Part shown: piece after piece, positions 63,122 to 64,000 of the stretch | Layout of the letters: each line of letters begins with the position of its first letter | How positions within the stretch are numbered: position 1 is the stretch's first letter | From: Aminobacter niigataensis | Lineage (GTDB): Bacteria > Pseudomonadota > Alphaproteobacteria > Rhizobiales > Rhizobiaceae | Direction of reading: 5' to 3' | NCBI RefSeq assembly: GCF_014200015.1 | Contig: NZ_JACHOT010000009.1 | Coordinates: forward strand, 62,001-126,000 | DNA: 64,000 nucleotides | Notes under the pieces: generated by a model | Seen by the model: the letters and a program-made list of their open reading frames with translations, nothing else | Told to the model about the DNA's origin: nothing | The model's database searches: none | Program-made: the position numbers and the translations under genes

Positions 63122-64000
63122 ATGAAGACAGTCATCGTCGAAAATACCGTCTGCCTGAACACCGGCGATGCGGCGATCCTGCTGGCGATCCGGCACATCC
63201 TCAAGGCAGCCTATCCCGGCGAGCTGCGCTTCCAGGTGTTCGACAGCCAACCCGAAGTGGCGTCGCGGCTCTACTCCAGGCAGGCCTATCCCGACATCGA
63301 GATTCGCAAGCTGTTGTCGGAATCGATCTTCAAATACCCCTATGACGACAACCGGCTGAAGAACCTGGCCAAGCCGATCTACAACCGTCTCGCACTGAGC
63401 GCGCTGCGCCACTACGGCAAGAGCCGGGCGCTGGATGAGACCATGTTCGGCGCCGAGGACCGCCGCAGCCTCGACATGTACCGTCAGGCCGATTTGGTCG
63501 TCACCACGGGCGGCACCTATCTGGTCGAGAACTACAATCTCGAACGCCGCCTCAACCAGTTCCGCATCGATGCCATCTTCGGCAAGGATCCGGTCTTCTT
63601 CACGCAATCGCTTGGGCCGTTCGCCAAGGACTACAACCGCCGCGAATTGAAGCCGGTGTTCGACCGCAGCCCGCTGATCCTGCTGCGCGACGAACGCTCG
63701 CGCGCCCACCTTGCAGGCCTCGTCGACAATCCCGGCAAGTGCCATGTCGTCGCCGATTCGGTGTTCGCGCTCGCCGACAAGGCACGCATCGAGGCGCTGC
63801 TCTCGACCGGCACGCCGCCCCGGCCGACCGGTCGTGTCGGCATCTCGGTGCGGCACTGGAACTACGTCAATGATGGCGCCGACGGCATGCGCCGCTACAT
63901 GGATTCAATCCGCGACATCGCCACCTCGCTGGTGCGCGACCATGGCAAGCAGGTGACCTTCGTCTCGACCTGCCAAGGCGTGCCCGAATACGCCCACGAC
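63122..64000 (+). CDS. Polysaccharide pyruvyl transferase family protein, cut by window edge
   Basis: 293 codons from ATG 63122 (GAGGAGG upstream) without a stop. MKTVIVENTVCLNTGDAAIL, ADLVVTTGGTYLVENYNLER, PVFFTQSLGPFAKDYNRREL and LILLRDERSRAHLAGL match the WcaK/AmsJ branch of the family. VGISVRHWNYVNDGADGMRR follows. It transfers pyruvate ketals to sugars, or is a related glycosyltransferase-fold enzyme. It is not closely like Sinorhizobium ExoV, although the local context suggests a related job on the same polymer. Confidence 0.85.
   Translation, partial: MKTVIVENTVCLNTGDAAILLAIRHILKAAYPGELRFQVFDSQPEVASRLYSRQAYPDIEIRKLLSESIFKYPYDDNRLKNLAKPIYNRLALSALRHYGKSRALDETMFGAEDRRSLDMYRQADLVVTTGGTYLVENYNLERRLNQFRIDAIFGKDPVFFTQSLGPFAKDYNRRELKPVFDRSPLILLRDERSRAHLAGLVDNPGKCHVVADSVFALADKARIEALLSTGTPPRPTGRVGISVRHWNYVNDGADGMRRYMDSIRDIATSLVRDHGKQVTFVSTCQGVPEYAHD

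Overview
The window is high-GC DNA from an alphaproteobacterium, most likely a rhizobial member of the Hyphomicrobiales (Rhizobiaceae or Phyllobacteriaceae). Two things point there. The right end carries genes in the order exoP-exoN-exoO-exoM-exoA-exoL, the order of the Sinorhizobium succinoglycan locus. A DNA-repair operon carries the alphaproteobacterial GTTC-N7-GTTC LexA box. The first ~50 kb, and probably ~54 kb, is a temperate siphophage genome of HK97 type. Its left end and its integrase lie outside the window, and no tRNA gene was recognised anywhere.

Layout. 1-2 kb: immunity region with a CI-like S24 repressor, a Cro-like gene, a leftward operon and 17-bp operators of the form ATAGC-N7-GCTAT. 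2-11 kb: rightward early genes, tightly overlapped. They encode a GcrA-like regulator, a possible GapR-like coiled coil, a RuvC-like resolvase, a CtrA-like winged-helix protein with a degenerate receiver, an N6-methylase-like protein with a clamp-binding tail, a HerA-like ATPase carrying five Myb/SANT-like repeats, and a 607-aa ParB-like protein. 11-17.4 kb: replication (PD-(D/E)XK-like protein, CHC2/Toprim primase, RepA-type helicase) with two TGTCCCC repeat clusters and two reverse-strand membrane proteins. 17.4-22.8 kb: HNH nuclease, a GC-palindromic non-coding stretch, ParB-N protein plus DNA methyltransferase, small and large terminase.

22.8-50.2 kb: head and tail genes in usual order (portal, protease, capsid, connectors, a 1000-aa Gly/Ala/Ser-rich fibre-like protein, tail terminator, tail tube, tail chaperones joined by a -1 frameshift, tape measure, DUF1833, NlpC/P60, TipJ, tail fibre and partners). 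These are followed by a lysis block (M15 endolysin, holin-like proteins, overlapping Rz/Rz1-like pair) and a strong terminator at 50197-50228. Reverse-strand passenger genes (secreted protein, SAM methyltransferase) interrupt the late region.

50.5-54.15 kb: short genes and a leftward operon under a LexA box (Y-family polymerase, zinc protein, ATP-dependent ligase, two small genes), probably the right arm of the prophage or its border. 54.6-64 kb: host chromosome with a metallophosphatase and the exopolysaccharide cluster, ending in a truncated polysaccharide pyruvyl transferase read divergently from exoL across two matching inverted repeats.

The most unusual feature is the early region. One transcription unit seems to carry homologues of the host cell-cycle regulators GcrA and CtrA, perhaps GapR, and two DNA-methyltransferase-like proteins lie in the phage. 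This suggests a phage that writes itself into, or overrides, the alphaproteobacterial cell-cycle circuit. That is inference from motifs and gene order only.
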